This document shows, in pieces, positions 1 to 8,322 of a DNA stretch of 56,643 bases. Made by a program: the position numbers and the translations under genes. The stretch is from NCBI GenBank assembly GCA_910589105.1, contig CAJUST010000014.1, positions 1-56,643 on the forward strand, read 5' to 3'. Under the pieces are notes generated by a model, which was given only the letters and a program-made list of their open reading frames with translations, was not told the DNA's origin and searched no databases. Source of the stretch: an uncultured Lachnospiraceae bacterium. GTDB lineage: Bacteria; Bacillota; Clostridia; Lachnospirales; Lachnospiraceae. Every line of letters starts with the position of its first letter. The stretch's first letter is position 1.

Positions 1-22
1 TTAAGTCCGCAAACCCTTGATT

Positions 23-1522
23 TTACTGGTCTTTTCCGCCAAGCGTTTTCATCGTGGGGAACAACAAAACATCCCGAATCGCCGCCGCGTCCGTCATCAT
101 CATCACCATTCTATCGATCCCGAATCCAATTCCTCCGGTTGGCGGCATCCCGATACTAAGCGCATTCAAAAAGTCTTCATCTGTCTGGTTCGCCTCTGCG
201 TCTCCGGCTGCTAAAAGCTTCTCCTGCGCCTCAAACCGCTCCCGCTGGTCAATCGGGTCATTTAACTCAGAGTAAGCGTTCGCCATTTCCCAGCCATTCA
301 TAAAGAACTCAAACCGCTCCACATATTCCGGATTTTCCAGTTTCTTTTTCGTCAGTGGGGAAATCTCAATCGGATGATCCATAATAAACACCGGCTGAAT
401 CAAATGCTCCTCTACAAATTCCTCGAAAAACAAATTCAAAATATCGCCTTTTTCATGCCTGTCCTCATATTCAATATGACGCTCGTCCGCAATTTTTTTC
501 GCTTCTTGCGCGCTGTGGATTTCATCAAAGTCCACGTTGGCATAGCGTTTTACAGCCTCAACCATTGTAATCCGTTCAAATGGCTTCGATAAATCCATCT
601 CATGCCCATTATAGGTAATAATTTCTGAGCCCGTCACTTCTTTTGCAATATACCGGTACAGGTTTTCCGTCAAATCCATCATGCCATGATAATCGGTATA
701 TGCCTGATACAGTTCCATTAACGTAAATTCCGGATTATGCCTTGTGTCTAACCCCTCATTCCGAAACACCCTGCCAATTTCATATACCCGCTCTAATCCG
801 CCGACAATCAGCCTCTTTAAATATAATTCCAGAGAAATCCTCAGTTTAATATCTTCATTTAACGCGTTAAAGTGCGTCTCAAACGGTCTGGCCGCTGCGC
901 CTCCGGCATTTGAAACTAACATCGGCGTTTCCACTTCCATAAATCCCTGCGCATCTAAATATTTACGGATGCTGCTGATTACTTTCGAACGTTTCACAAA
1001 TGTATCTTTCACTTCCTGATTCATAATCAAATCCACATATCTTTGACGGTAACGCATATCTGTATCCGTCAGCCCATGAAATTTTTCTGGCAGAATCTGA
1101 AGTGATTTTGAAAGCAATGTGACCGAAGAAGCGTGGACGGAAATTTCTCCCGTTTTTGTTTTAAACACTTCTCCCGTTATTCCTAAAATATCGCCTACAT
1201 CATATTTTTTAAAATCTTTATAGGAATCTTCGCCAATACTGTCTCTTGCCACATAAATCTGGAGATTCCCTTTTAAATCTTGAACATTGCAAAAAGAAGC
1301 CTTTCCCATTACGCGTTTAAACATCATGCGTCCCGCAACCGTAACGGAGGTTCCTTCCAAACGTTCATAATCTTCTTTGATGTCCACGCTGTGATGCGTC
1401 ACGTCAAACTTTGTAATTTGAAACGGGTCTTTTCCATTTGCCTGTAAATCCGCCAGCTTGTCGCGACGCACCTTTAAAAGCTGGTTAATGTCCTGTTCCT
1501 GTACATTCTTTTGCCCTGCCAT
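23..1522 (-). CDS. lysS: Lysine--tRNA ligase (class II)
   Basis: Charges tRNA-Lys with lysine in the cytoplasm. The 499-aa length is normal for bacterial LysS. An N-terminal OB-fold anticodon-binding region (about residues 50-150) precedes the class II catalytic core. Motif 2 is seen as FRNEGLDTRHNPEFT and motif 3 as GIGFGIDRM near the C-terminus. The ATG start has a good GGGAGG site a few bases upstream. It is the last gene of a minus-strand run and starts 19 bases after greA, so co-transcription is likely. No terminator is visible because the window ends 22 bases after the stop. Identification is secure. Confidence 0.98.
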   Translation of the reverse strand: MAGQKNVQEQDINQLLKVRRDKLADLQANGKDPFQITKFDVTHHSVDIKEDYERLEGTSVTVAGRMMFKRVMGKASFCNVQDLKGNLQIYVARDSIGEDSYKDFKKYDVGDILGITGEVFKTKTGEISVHASSVTLLSKSLQILPEKFHGLTDTDMRYRQRYVDLIMNQEVKDTFVKRSKVISSIRKYLDAQGFMEVETPMLVSNAGGAAARPFETHFNALNEDIKLRISLELYLKRLIVGGLERVYEIGRVFRNEGLDTRHNPEFTLMELYQAYTDYHGMMDLTENLYRYIAKEVTGSEIITYNGHEMDLSKPFERITMVEAVKRYANVDFDEIHSAQEAKKIADERHIEYEDRHEKGDILNLFFEEFVEEHLIQPVFIMDHPIEISPLTKKKLENPEYVERFEFFMNGWEMANAYSELNDPIDQRERFEAQEKLLAAGDAEANQTDEDFLNALSIGMPPTGGIGFGIDRMVMMMTDAAAIRDVLLFPTMKTLGGKDQ

Positions 1523-1541
1523 GTTTTCCTCCCTGACGTTC

Positions 1542-2021
1542 CTACATGGAACGCTGAATTTCGAGTACCTTGTATTTCAATTCTCCTACTTGCGTTTCTA
1601 CTGTTACGGTATCCCCGACTTTTGCGCCAAGCAGCGCGCGTCCAACGGGTGATTCGTTCGAAATTTTTCCTTTTAAGCTGTTCGCTTCCGTAGAACCTAC
1701 AATTTTATATTCAAGTTCTTCATCAAATTCACAATCCAAAATGCGTATCGTACATCCAATGCTGATTTTATCCAAAGCGACTTCTTCTTCTACCACAACT
1801 TCCGCATTTTTCAATATTTTCTCAATTTCTTCAATACGCGTTTCAATATCCCTCTGTTCGTCTTTTGCCGCATCGTATTCCGCATTTTCCGACAAGTCGC
1901 CCTGTTCTCTTGCTTCTTTTATTTTCTGCGCGACTTCTTTTCGTTTCACTACTTTCAAATTTTGCAGTTCGTCCTCAAGTTTTTTTAATCCCTGATACGT
2001 TAAGATATTTTTCTTATCCAT
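1542..2021 (-). CDS. greA: Transcription elongation factor GreA
   Basis: Rescues backtracked RNA polymerase by stimulating cleavage of the nascent transcript. The 159-aa length is typical. The N-terminal antiparallel coiled coil carries the family signature GDLSENAEYDAAKDEQ (about residues 41-56), with the acidic tip residues that reach the polymerase active site. The C-terminal FKBP-like domain includes the ISNESPVGRALLG stretch. It lies 20 bases after the 202-aa unknown gene and 19 bases before lysS, an arrangement known in Clostridia and consistent with one operon. Confidence 0.98.
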   Translation of the reverse strand: MDKKNILTYQGLKKLEDELQNLKVVKRKEVAQKIKEAREQGDLSENAEYDAAKDEQRDIETRIEEIEKILKNAEVVVEEEVALDKISIGCTIRILDCEFDEELEYKIVGSTEANSLKGKISNESPVGRALLGAKVGDTVTVETQVGELKYKVLEIQRSM

Positions 2022-2041
2022 GCTATTCTACCCTTCTTTGT

Positions 2042-2650
2042 TCATTCATTATTGTAAAAAGCCTGCTCAAATTTGTCATAATACTGCTTTTTTTCTTCTG
2101 TCCTGCGACTTCTGACAATCACTGTATTATACCCGATAGGCACTTCTATGTCAAGATTTCCGGTCTGTTCCCAGCGTCTTTTAAAGATCGGGATATAGAT
2201 TTTTTTTCCATAATTTATAAAAGGAGAGCTTTCCTCCTGCCCCTCAAAATCCAATATGACATTTCCGCTTATTTCGTCGGAATCTAACGTCTGAATTTTC
2301 GTTTCATCTTTCAAAAAAATTTCCGGGATCAGCCCTTCTTCTTTAAACATTTCATCAGCATATTCCTCAAAATATTCGGGACGGTCGGTAAATATGATAA
2401 TCCGGTTTAAATCCCTTCCCAAAAGCCTTGCCGCAAGTAAAGTCGCATCGGAATCGTTTCCGTCTACAAGTATTGGAAGAAATTGTCCATAAGAAATATT
2501 CCTCTGCTCTAAAATCTGTTCCATCAACTCTCTGATCTGAAAAAGATATGGGTTGCCGCGTTTGTTTTCATCTTCTACGCGTTTCAAATCTGCTGTTTGT
2601 TTTTTTCGGAAAAAGATACGCCATATCAGTTGCTTTGCATAGTTTCTCAA
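2042..2650 (-). CDS. Unrecognised 202-aa protein between dusB and greA
   Basis: I do not recognise the family. The start used is TTG 21 bases after the dusB stop; its ribosome site is weak, so the exact start is uncertain. After a basic N-terminus (rich in R/K and aromatics, residues 1-25) comes a soluble domain. An alternating hydrophobic stretch at about 60-100 (ILVDGNDSDATLLAARLLG, then IIIFTDRPEYF) looks like Rossmann-type strand-helix units. No catalytic motif or membrane span is clear. Its position inside a dusB-greA-lysS operon suggests a housekeeping role tied to translation or transcription, but this is inference from context only. Confidence 0.75.
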   Translation of the reverse strand: MRNYAKQLIWRIFFRKKQTADLKRVEDENKRGNPYLFQIRELMEQILEQRNISYGQFLPILVDGNDSDATLLAARLLGRDLNRIIIFTDRPEYFEEYADEMFKEEGLIPEIFLKDETKIQTLDSDEISGNVILDFEGQEESSPFINYGKKIYIPIFKRRWEQTGNLDIEVPIGYNTVIVRSRRTEEKKQYYDKFEQAFYNNE

Positions 2651-2671
2651 TGCCCAAATCCATTCTTTTCT

Positions 2672-3670
2672 TTATTTATTAGTATATGAAGAAACAGATT
2701 CGAATAGAGCGCAAAGATCATCAAAATGCTCTACTTCATTGATTTTTCCCCGAAACTGCGCGGAATTTCTGTAACCGGACGTATACCAGCAGGCATGTTT
2801 TCTCATTTCCCTCATTCCGGTATATTCTCCCTTGTACTCCTCTAACAGTTTGGCATGACGTAAAACCATCGCCGCCGTTTCTTCGAATGAAGGCTTTGGC
2901 AATTTTACCCCATGTTCCAGAAAATGCAGGATTTGCCGGAAAATCCACGGATTTCCCTGCGCGCCTCTTGCAATCATAAATCCATCGCATCCCGTCTGTT
3001 TTTTCATCTCCAAAACATCTTCGGCGCTCCATAAATCTCCATTTCCAATTACCGGGATTTTCACTGCTTCTTTTACCAAACGGATGATATTCCAGTCCGC
3101 TTTTCCTGAGTAATATTGTTCCCTTGTCCTTCCATGCACTGCGATTGCCGCCGCTCCCGATTCTTCTGCAATGTGCGCCATCTCAACGGCATTCACCCGC
3201 GTTTCATCAAATCCTTTTCGAATTTTTACTGTAACGGGTTTTTGAATTGCCTGCGCCGTTTTTTCTATAATTTTTCCAGCTAAAAGCGGCTGTTTCATAA
3301 GCGCAGAGCCGTCGCCATTATTGACGATTTTCGGCGCAGGGCACCCCATATTAATATCTAAAATATCAAATGGAAGATCTTCAATTTCTTTGGCAATTTC
3401 GCTGATAATATCCGGATCAGACCCGAAAAGCTGTAGGGAAATTGGATGTTCCCGCGCATCTATCGTTAGAAGCTCTTTCGTGTTTTTGTTTCGGTATAAA
3501 ACCGCTTTCGCGCTTACCATTTCCATACAAAGAAGCCCTGCCCCCTGCTCTTTGCAAAGCAGACGGAACGGCAAGTCTGTCACGCCTGCCATTGGCGCTA
3601 AAATCAGGTTATTTTCTAATGTGACGTTTCCTATTTTTAGCGGTTCCATATGCCTAACTTTGTTTTCCAT
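2672..3670 (-). CDS. dusB: tRNA dihydrouridine synthase DusB
   Basis: FMN-dependent reduction of uridine to dihydrouridine in tRNA. The 332-aa protein has a TIM barrel with APMAGVTDLPFR near the N-terminus, the catalytic-cysteine motif MGCPAPKIVNNGDGSALM, then VHGRTREQYYSG and IGNGDLWS for flavin and tRNA binding. The first ATG overlaps the end of coaX by 17 bases; an alternative ATG seven codons in (position 3649) begins MEPLKIGNV and neither has a strong ribosome site. The overlap with coaX implies translational coupling. Among Dus families the DusB assignment is the usual one for this length in Firmicutes. Confidence 0.95.
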   Translation of the reverse strand: MENKVRHMEPLKIGNVTLENNLILAPMAGVTDLPFRLLCKEQGAGLLCMEMVSAKAVLYRNKNTKELLTIDAREHPISLQLFGSDPDIISEIAKEIEDLPFDILDINMGCPAPKIVNNGDGSALMKQPLLAGKIIEKTAQAIQKPVTVKIRKGFDETRVNAVEMAHIAEESGAAAIAVHGRTREQYYSGKADWNIIRLVKEAVKIPVIGNGDLWSAEDVLEMKKQTGCDGFMIARGAQGNPWIFRQILHFLEHGVKLPKPSFEETAAMVLRHAKLLEEYKGEYTGMREMRKHACWYTSGYRNSAQFRGKINEVEHFDDLCALFESVSSYTNK

Positions 3671-4421
3671 AAATAAACAAAAGTCCGGACAGCGTCAAAT
3701 GCGGGTCATAAATATCAATGCTGTCCGTCTCATTTGCTATAATTCTTCCAAGCCCGCCTGTCGCCACTACCTTAACGTTTTTATAACCGGATTCCTGAAT
3801 CATTTTCCGCACAATATATTCCGTCTGCCCTATTTGCCCATACACAAGACCTGCCTGCATACTGCTGATGGTCTCCTGCGCTAAAATGCTGTTTGGCTTC
3901 TGGATTTCAATTTTAGGCAGTTTTGCCGCATCTTCCCACAATGCTTTTGCGCTAATCCGAATGCCTGGCGCCGTCACGCCCGCAACAAAAGAACCGGTTG
4001 CATCGACTAAATCATAAGTCGTTGCCGTCCCGAAGTCCAAAACCAGAACCGGTCCGCCATAGAGGGAGTACGCGCCTGCCGCATCGACAATCCTGTCTGC
4101 TCCGATTTGTTTCGGATTTTCCGTTACAACGCGGATTCCCGTCTTTATGCCCGGCCCGACAATAATTGGCGTAATGTCAAAGTATTTGATAATTGCGCTA
4201 TTGAGCGAGTGCATAACGTCCGGCACGACGGAAGCGATAATTACATTATGGATATGCGTTTCGTCAATCTTATTGCGTTCCAAAATCTCAAGGATTCCTA
4301 TTCCAAATTCATCTGACGTCCGCTGTTGTTTCGTCGTCATGCGAAACGTTGTGATAAGCGATTTTTCTTCGAAAACGCCAAACGTTATATTTGTATTTCC
4401 AACATCTATCGTCAGAAGCAT
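3654..4421 (-). CDS. coaX: Type III pantothenate kinase
   Basis: Phosphorylates pantothenate in the first step of coenzyme A synthesis. The 255-aa ASKHA-fold protein opens with the phosphate-binding motif TIDVGNTNITFGVF and carries GADRIVDAAGAYSLYGG and VLDFGTATTYDLVD, both typical of CoaX. Its start has a strong GGAGAGGTGG site and overlaps the stop of the upstream 111-aa gene by 10 bases. Its end overlaps dusB. It is therefore probably part of one tightly packed transcript running toward lysS. Confidence 0.97.
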   Translation of the reverse strand: MLLTIDVGNTNITFGVFEEKSLITTFRMTTKQQRTSDEFGIGILEILERNKIDETHIHNVIIASVVPDVMHSLNSAIIKYFDITPIIVGPGIKTGIRVVTENPKQIGADRIVDAAGAYSLYGGPVLVLDFGTATTYDLVDATGSFVAGVTAPGIRISAKALWEDAAKLPKIEIQKPNSILAQETISSMQAGLVYGQIGQTEYIVRKMIQESGYKNVKVVATGGLGRIIANETDSIDIYDPHLTLSGLLFIYGKQS

Positions 4422-4747
4422 TCTGATTCCACCTCTCCTAGTATGATTATTTTATAAAACATTTCTAATGATTCAAATAATTCCTGTTTCGTCCTCTGAA
4501 GCTCTTTGATTTTTAAGACGCTTCCTATCTCATCATAGAGATAATCCCCCTCATTAGACGACGTACGGAATTCAAGATTCCCTGTCTCCTCAAAGTATAG
4601 TTCTAAAATGCCGCCCACATCTTCGGTAAACAGCGCGCACATAATTTTCAGCTCATCTTTTACACTTTGGGGCAGACCTGAAAATTCCTCATTTAGATAA
4701 AACTTTTTCTCATACGCGCTGGCGGCGCACAATACAATTTCCTCCAT
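4412..4747 (-). CDS. Small acidic protein of unknown function (111 aa)
   Basis: Not recognised with certainty; it may correspond to a small Lachnospiraceae DUF family often found by coaX. The 111 residues are acidic, without membrane span or signal peptide. They include repeated short hydrophobic strands and a helical C-terminal half (LKIKELQRTKQELFESLEMFYKI at about 76-98). Translation starts at ATG with a weakly positioned AGGGAGG site, and its stop overlaps the coaX start by 10 bases, so it is translationally coupled to coaX. A regulatory or chaperone-like role is possible, but nothing in the sequence proves it. Confidence 0.7.
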   Translation of the reverse strand: MEEIVLCAASAYEKKFYLNEEFSGLPQSVKDELKIMCALFTEDVGGILELYFEETGNLEFRTSSNEGDYLYDEIGSVLKIKELQRTKQELFESLEMFYKIIILGEVESECF

Positions 4748-4877
4748 AACTGCCCTCCCTTATACATAATCTAAAATTCCAATGACGGAAATCCGGCTAA
4801 AGAGGGTAATGCCTTTCTTCCGTCCTATTTCTATATTTTCCTTTTTCATTCCTTTTGCAATTTCGCTAAAAAGCCCT

Positions 4878-5090
4878 GCTCCTATGTTTACTGTATCATA
4901 CATTGAAAGTAACTTTCTTTTAAAAAGACTGCCTATATTTACTGTATCATACACCGATAGTAATTTTTCGATTAAAAGCTTCGCATCAAAATTTACTGTA
5001 TCATACACCAATAGTAACTTTCCACTAAAAAACCCAGCTCCTATATTTTCCGTATAATTTACTGATCATAGTTTCGCCTAAAGTACATTT
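4878..5090. repeat. Tandem 51/54-bp repeat downstream of birA
   Basis: Three clear copies of a unit containing TTTACTGTATCATACA begin at 4887, 4938 and 4992, that is 51 and 54 bases apart, and a degraded fourth lies near 5050-5075. Each copy holds the near-palindrome GTAT-C-ATAC and is followed by AGTAA. Both spacings are multiples of three, so on the minus strand (4760-5011) a short open frame repeats YDTVN three times. No ribosome site supports translation of that frame and it starts at TTG. The rest of the 4748-5249 gap is AT-rich with nothing else recognised. Confidence 0.75.
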
Positions 5091-5249
5091 ACTTCAACTT
5101 AATTATTTATTGCGTTTTCTATTTTGTATTCATTATATTCCAAAGATAGCTGCTTCTCCTAAAAAATCTTGTTTCTTCATTTTCCAGATTATTTCGCTTT
5201 TCCTTTTTTATCAGTCTCTTTTGCGATTCCGTGAAGCAGCGCTCTCCTC

Positions 5250-6227
5250 TTACACATATCCATATATGCCACGGACGGAAACTTCGCCGGAAGAAACGCT
5301 TTTCTCTCCGTTTTCTGTTTCAACCAGCAATTCCCCTTTTGCATTAATCCCTTTTGCGATTCCGGTAAACGGTTCTTTTGGATCTAAAATACGCACCTGA
5401 CGGTCCCGGTTTACAAGAAAGCCGTTATATTCGTCCAAGATAGAGGACAAATCCAGATTCCGGCAAAAAATTTCATAATAATATTCAAATTGTTCTAATA
5501 CCGCTTCAATCAGTGTGGCCCGGTTGAGTATCCCGCCGCCTTCTAATGCAAGTGACGTTGCTGTAGCGTTGATTTCTTTGCCAAACGCTTGGTTTGAAAC
5601 ATTAATGCCAATGCCGGCAACGACATAATTGATTGTGTCGATTTCCGTATTCAGCTCTGTTAAAATGCCGCAGATTTTTTTTCCATTTAACACAATGTCA
5701 TTTGGCCATTTGATTTCCGCGGGAAGGCCTGTCTCTATTCGGATTGCTTTTGCAACTGCCATTGCTGCGACAAGCGTCAGCATAGAGGCTTTTTGCGGCG
5801 TAAAAGAAGGGCGTAGAAGCAGTGTCATAAAAATTCCGCCTTGTTCGGGCGACTCCCAATGCCGCCCCCTTCTTCCGCGTCCGGCTTTCTGTGCGCCGGC
5901 AAGGACAAGCGTCCCATGGGGCATCCCGTCTTCGGCAAGGCGTTTTGCCTGTATATTCGTGGAGTCAGTTACGTTAAAATATACGATTTCTTTTCCAGCC
6001 CAAACTGTCTTGCGGATGCTTTTCAGTTCATCTTCATTTATAATATCCGGCGATTCCATCAAACGGTATCCTTTATTCGAAATGGATTCAATTTTATAGC
6101 CTTCTTCTTTTAGCTTTTTCATTCCCTTCCAGACCGCAGTTCTTGAAACGCCGAGCGCTTCACATAACTCCTGCCCCGAAACAAACCCTTTTGCGCTGCG
6201 AAGCGCGGTTAATAATTCTGATTTCAA
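5250..6227 (-). CDS. birA: Biotin--protein ligase / biotin operon repressor
   Basis: Activates biotin as biotinyl-AMP and attaches it to carboxylase carrier proteins; also a biotin-responsive repressor. With the TTG start chosen here the protein has 325 aa and begins KSELLTAL. This start has a GGGGG ribosome site and lies just after the argF stop; an upstream TTG at 6251 would overlap argF. Residues 1-60 form a winged helix (VSGQELCEALGVSRTAVWKGM), so it is the bifunctional class II type. The catalytic domain shows the biotin loop GRGRRGRHW, then KWPNDIVLNGKKICGIL. A small C-terminal SH3-like domain follows. No biotin genes are in the window. Confidence 0.95.
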   Translation of the reverse strand: MKSELLTALRSAKGFVSGQELCEALGVSRTAVWKGMKKLKEEGYKIESISNKGYRLMESPDIINEDELKSIRKTVWAGKEIVYFNVTDSTNIQAKRLAEDGMPHGTLVLAGAQKAGRGRRGRHWESPEQGGIFMTLLLRPSFTPQKASMLTLVAAMAVAKAIRIETGLPAEIKWPNDIVLNGKKICGILTELNTEIDTINYVVAGIGINVSNQAFGKEINATATSLALEGGGILNRATLIEAVLEQFEYYYEIFCRNLDLSSILDEYNGFLVNRDRQVRILDPKEPFTGIAKGINAKGELLVETENGEKSVSSGEVSVRGIYGYV

Positions 6228-6231
6228 ACGG

Positions 6232-7221
6232 TTATTCCCCCAATGTGGCAAGCAGAACCGCTTTTATCGTGTGCATACGGTTTTCCGCTTCTTCAAACAC
6301 AATCGACTGGCTGCTTTCAAACACTTCGTCTGTCACTTCGATTTCACTTAACCCGAATTTTTCATGCACCTGCCTGCCGATGGCGGTGTTTAAATCATGG
6401 TATGCCGGAAGGCAGTGCATAAATACGGCGTCTGTTTTTGCGTATTCCATCACCTGACGGTTGACCTGATACGGAATCAGTTCTTTGATCCGCTCCTCCC
6501 AGACTTCGTCCGGCTCACCCATGGATACCCAAACGTCCGTATAAATTACGTCCGCGCCCGTTGCAGATTCCTTTACGTCCTCACTCAGCGTAACAGACCC
6601 GCCCGTTTCTTTTGCAATTTCCCTGCACTTAGAAACTAAAGCTTCGTCTGGGAAATAGCGTTTTGACGCGCAAGCCGTAAAATCCATTCCAAGTTTTGCG
6701 CACGTCACCATCAGGGAATTTCCCATATTATAACGGGCGTCTCCCATGTAGACAAGTTTGATCCCTTTCAGCCTGCCAAAATGCTCCTGTATCGTCAACA
6801 TATCCGCTAACATCTGCGTCGGATGAAATTCATTTGTAAGCCCATTCCATACCGGAACGCCCGCATATTTTGCCAGTTCCTCTACAATGTCTTGTCCAAA
6901 CCCCCGGTACTCGATGCCATCAAACATTCTTCCAAGCACCCTTGCCGTATCCTTTATGCTTTCTTTTTTTCCGATCTGTGATGCAGAAGGATCTAAATAG
7001 GTGACTTGCATTCCGAGATCATGCGCCGCCGTTTCAAATGAGCAGCGTGTCCGCGTGCTTGTTTTTTCAAAAATCAAAGCAATGTTTTTCCCTGTCAGTT
7101 TTCTGTGTGAAATCCCCTCTTTTTTCTGCTGTTTCAACTGTTTTGCCAAATCAATGAAGCTTAAAATTTCTTCCTGAGTAAAATCGAGTAATTTTAGAAA
7201 ATGCCGTCCTGTTAATTTCAT
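6232..7221 (-). CDS. argF: Ornithine carbamoyltransferase
   Basis: Makes citrulline from ornithine and carbamoyl phosphate in arginine synthesis; it could run in the catabolic direction if an arginine deiminase pathway exists elsewhere. The 329 aa show the carbamoyl-phosphate motif FEKTSTRTRCSFE (about residues 51-63), the HPTQMLADM loop, and the ornithine-binding MHCLPAYHD near residue 270. The start has a strong AGGAGG site. It lies downstream of a terminator that ends the SPFH gene, and birA starts four bases after its stop, so argF-birA form a two-gene unit. Other arg genes are absent from the window. Confidence 0.97.
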   Translation of the reverse strand: MKLTGRHFLKLLDFTQEEILSFIDLAKQLKQQKKEGISHRKLTGKNIALIFEKTSTRTRCSFETAAHDLGMQVTYLDPSASQIGKKESIKDTARVLGRMFDGIEYRGFGQDIVEELAKYAGVPVWNGLTNEFHPTQMLADMLTIQEHFGRLKGIKLVYMGDARYNMGNSLMVTCAKLGMDFTACASKRYFPDEALVSKCREIAKETGGSVTLSEDVKESATGADVIYTDVWVSMGEPDEVWEERIKELIPYQVNRQVMEYAKTDAVFMHCLPAYHDLNTAIGRQVHEKFGLSEIEVTDEVFESSQSIVFEEAENRMHTIKAVLLATLGE

Positions 7222-7240
7222 CGTCTTATCCTCCTATTAT

Positions 7241-7268
7241 AAAAAAGGCTGCCAGCCGTGTGGCAGCC
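7241..7268 (-). terminator. Rho-independent terminator after the SPFH gene
   Basis: Perfect 8-bp stem GGCTGCCA / TGGCAGCC with a 6-base loop, followed on the minus strand by six T. It separates the SPFH gene from argF. Confidence 0.92.
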
Positions 7269-7276
7269 TCAATTCT

Positions 7277-8206
7277 TTATTTGTCTGTTTTTGAAAGTTC
7301 CGTCAATGACTGGACAAGTCCCGCCATGCCCTGAATTTCTGAAGGAATAATAATTTTCGTCGCCTTTCCATCTGCCGCTTTCGCAAAAGCTTCTAAACTC
7401 TTTAACTGCAACACAGCCGAATCCGGAGCCGCTTGTTTCAACAGTGAAAGCCCATACGCATTTGCTTTTTGAATCTTAATAATCGCTTCCGCTTCACCTT
7501 CCGCTTCCCGCACTGTCGCTTCCTTATGCGCTTCCGCCCGCAAAATCGCCGCTTGTTTTTCCGCTTCCGCGTCTAAAATTGCCGATTCCTTTTTTCCTTC
7601 CGCAACAAGAATCGTTGACTTTTTCTCGCCTTCCGCTTTTAAAATCGCTTCTCTGCGTTCTCGCTCCGCTTTCATCTGTTTTTCCATGGCATCCTGAATG
7701 GCGGCTGGCGGAATGATGTTTTTAAGTTCTACGCGGTTTACTTTAATCCCCCATGGGTCAGTCGCGACGTCGAGGGAAGCGCGCATTTTTGTATTAATCG
7801 TCTCACGGGACGTAAGCGTTTCGTCTAACTCCAAATCCCCGATGATATTCCGAAGCGTCGTAGCCGTCAAATTTTCAATCGCCATAATCGGGCTTTCCAC
7901 TCCATATGCAAAGAGTTTCGGGTCCGTAATCTGGAAAAACACTACCGTATCAATCTGCATAGTGACGTTATCTTTCGTAATTACAGGCTGTGGCGGAAAA
8001 TCCACTACTTGCTCTTTTAAATTGATTTTTTTCGCTACCCGGTCTACAAAGGGCCGCTTAAAATGAATCCCTACATTCCAAGTCGCCCGATATGCGCCGA
8101 GACATTCCACAATCGACGCATGTGCCTGCGGCACAATTTTAATACAGCTTACTGCAATGAGTAACGCAATTACAAATAATACCGACATTACAATTATCGT
8201 TTCCAT
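7277..8206 (-). CDS. SPFH/Band 7 (stomatin-like, QmcA type) membrane protein
   Basis: A scaffold protein of membrane microdomains. One N-terminal transmembrane helix (about residues 3-24, ending KIVPQ) precedes the SPFH/Band 7 domain (about 25-190, including PVITKDNVTMQIDTVVFFQI). A long Ala/Glu-rich coiled coil (KAEGEKKS, AEAEKQAAILRAEAHKEA) runs to about residue 255, and a short hydrophobic tail follows. The length (309 aa) and layout match QmcA/stomatin proteins rather than the longer flotillins. The start has a clear AAAGGAGG site. No NfeD partner gene is adjacent, and it appears to be transcribed alone, ending at the terminator at 7241-7268. Confidence 0.92.
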   Translation of the reverse strand: METIIVMSVLFVIALLIAVSCIKIVPQAHASIVECLGAYRATWNVGIHFKRPFVDRVAKKINLKEQVVDFPPQPVITKDNVTMQIDTVVFFQITDPKLFAYGVESPIMAIENLTATTLRNIIGDLELDETLTSRETINTKMRASLDVATDPWGIKVNRVELKNIIPPAAIQDAMEKQMKAERERREAILKAEGEKKSTILVAEGKKESAILDAEAEKQAAILRAEAHKEATVREAEGEAEAIIKIQKANAYGLSLLKQAAPDSAVLQLKSLEAFAKAADGKATKIIIPSEIQGMAGLVQSLTELSKTDK

Positions 8207-8322
8207 AAAAAATCCTCCTTTATCGTATCATATTTTACAATTAGATACAAGCAAAGCAATCTCAGGCAGATTTCCCTAAATGCCAGAAACTGCTAATACA
8301 GCGCCATTCCCAAACAAAGTCC

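Noticed and set aside
4760..5011. 83-codon YDTVN repeat protein as a gene
   Set aside because: TTG start without ribosome site, and the same frame is open on the opposite strand; reported as a repeat instead.
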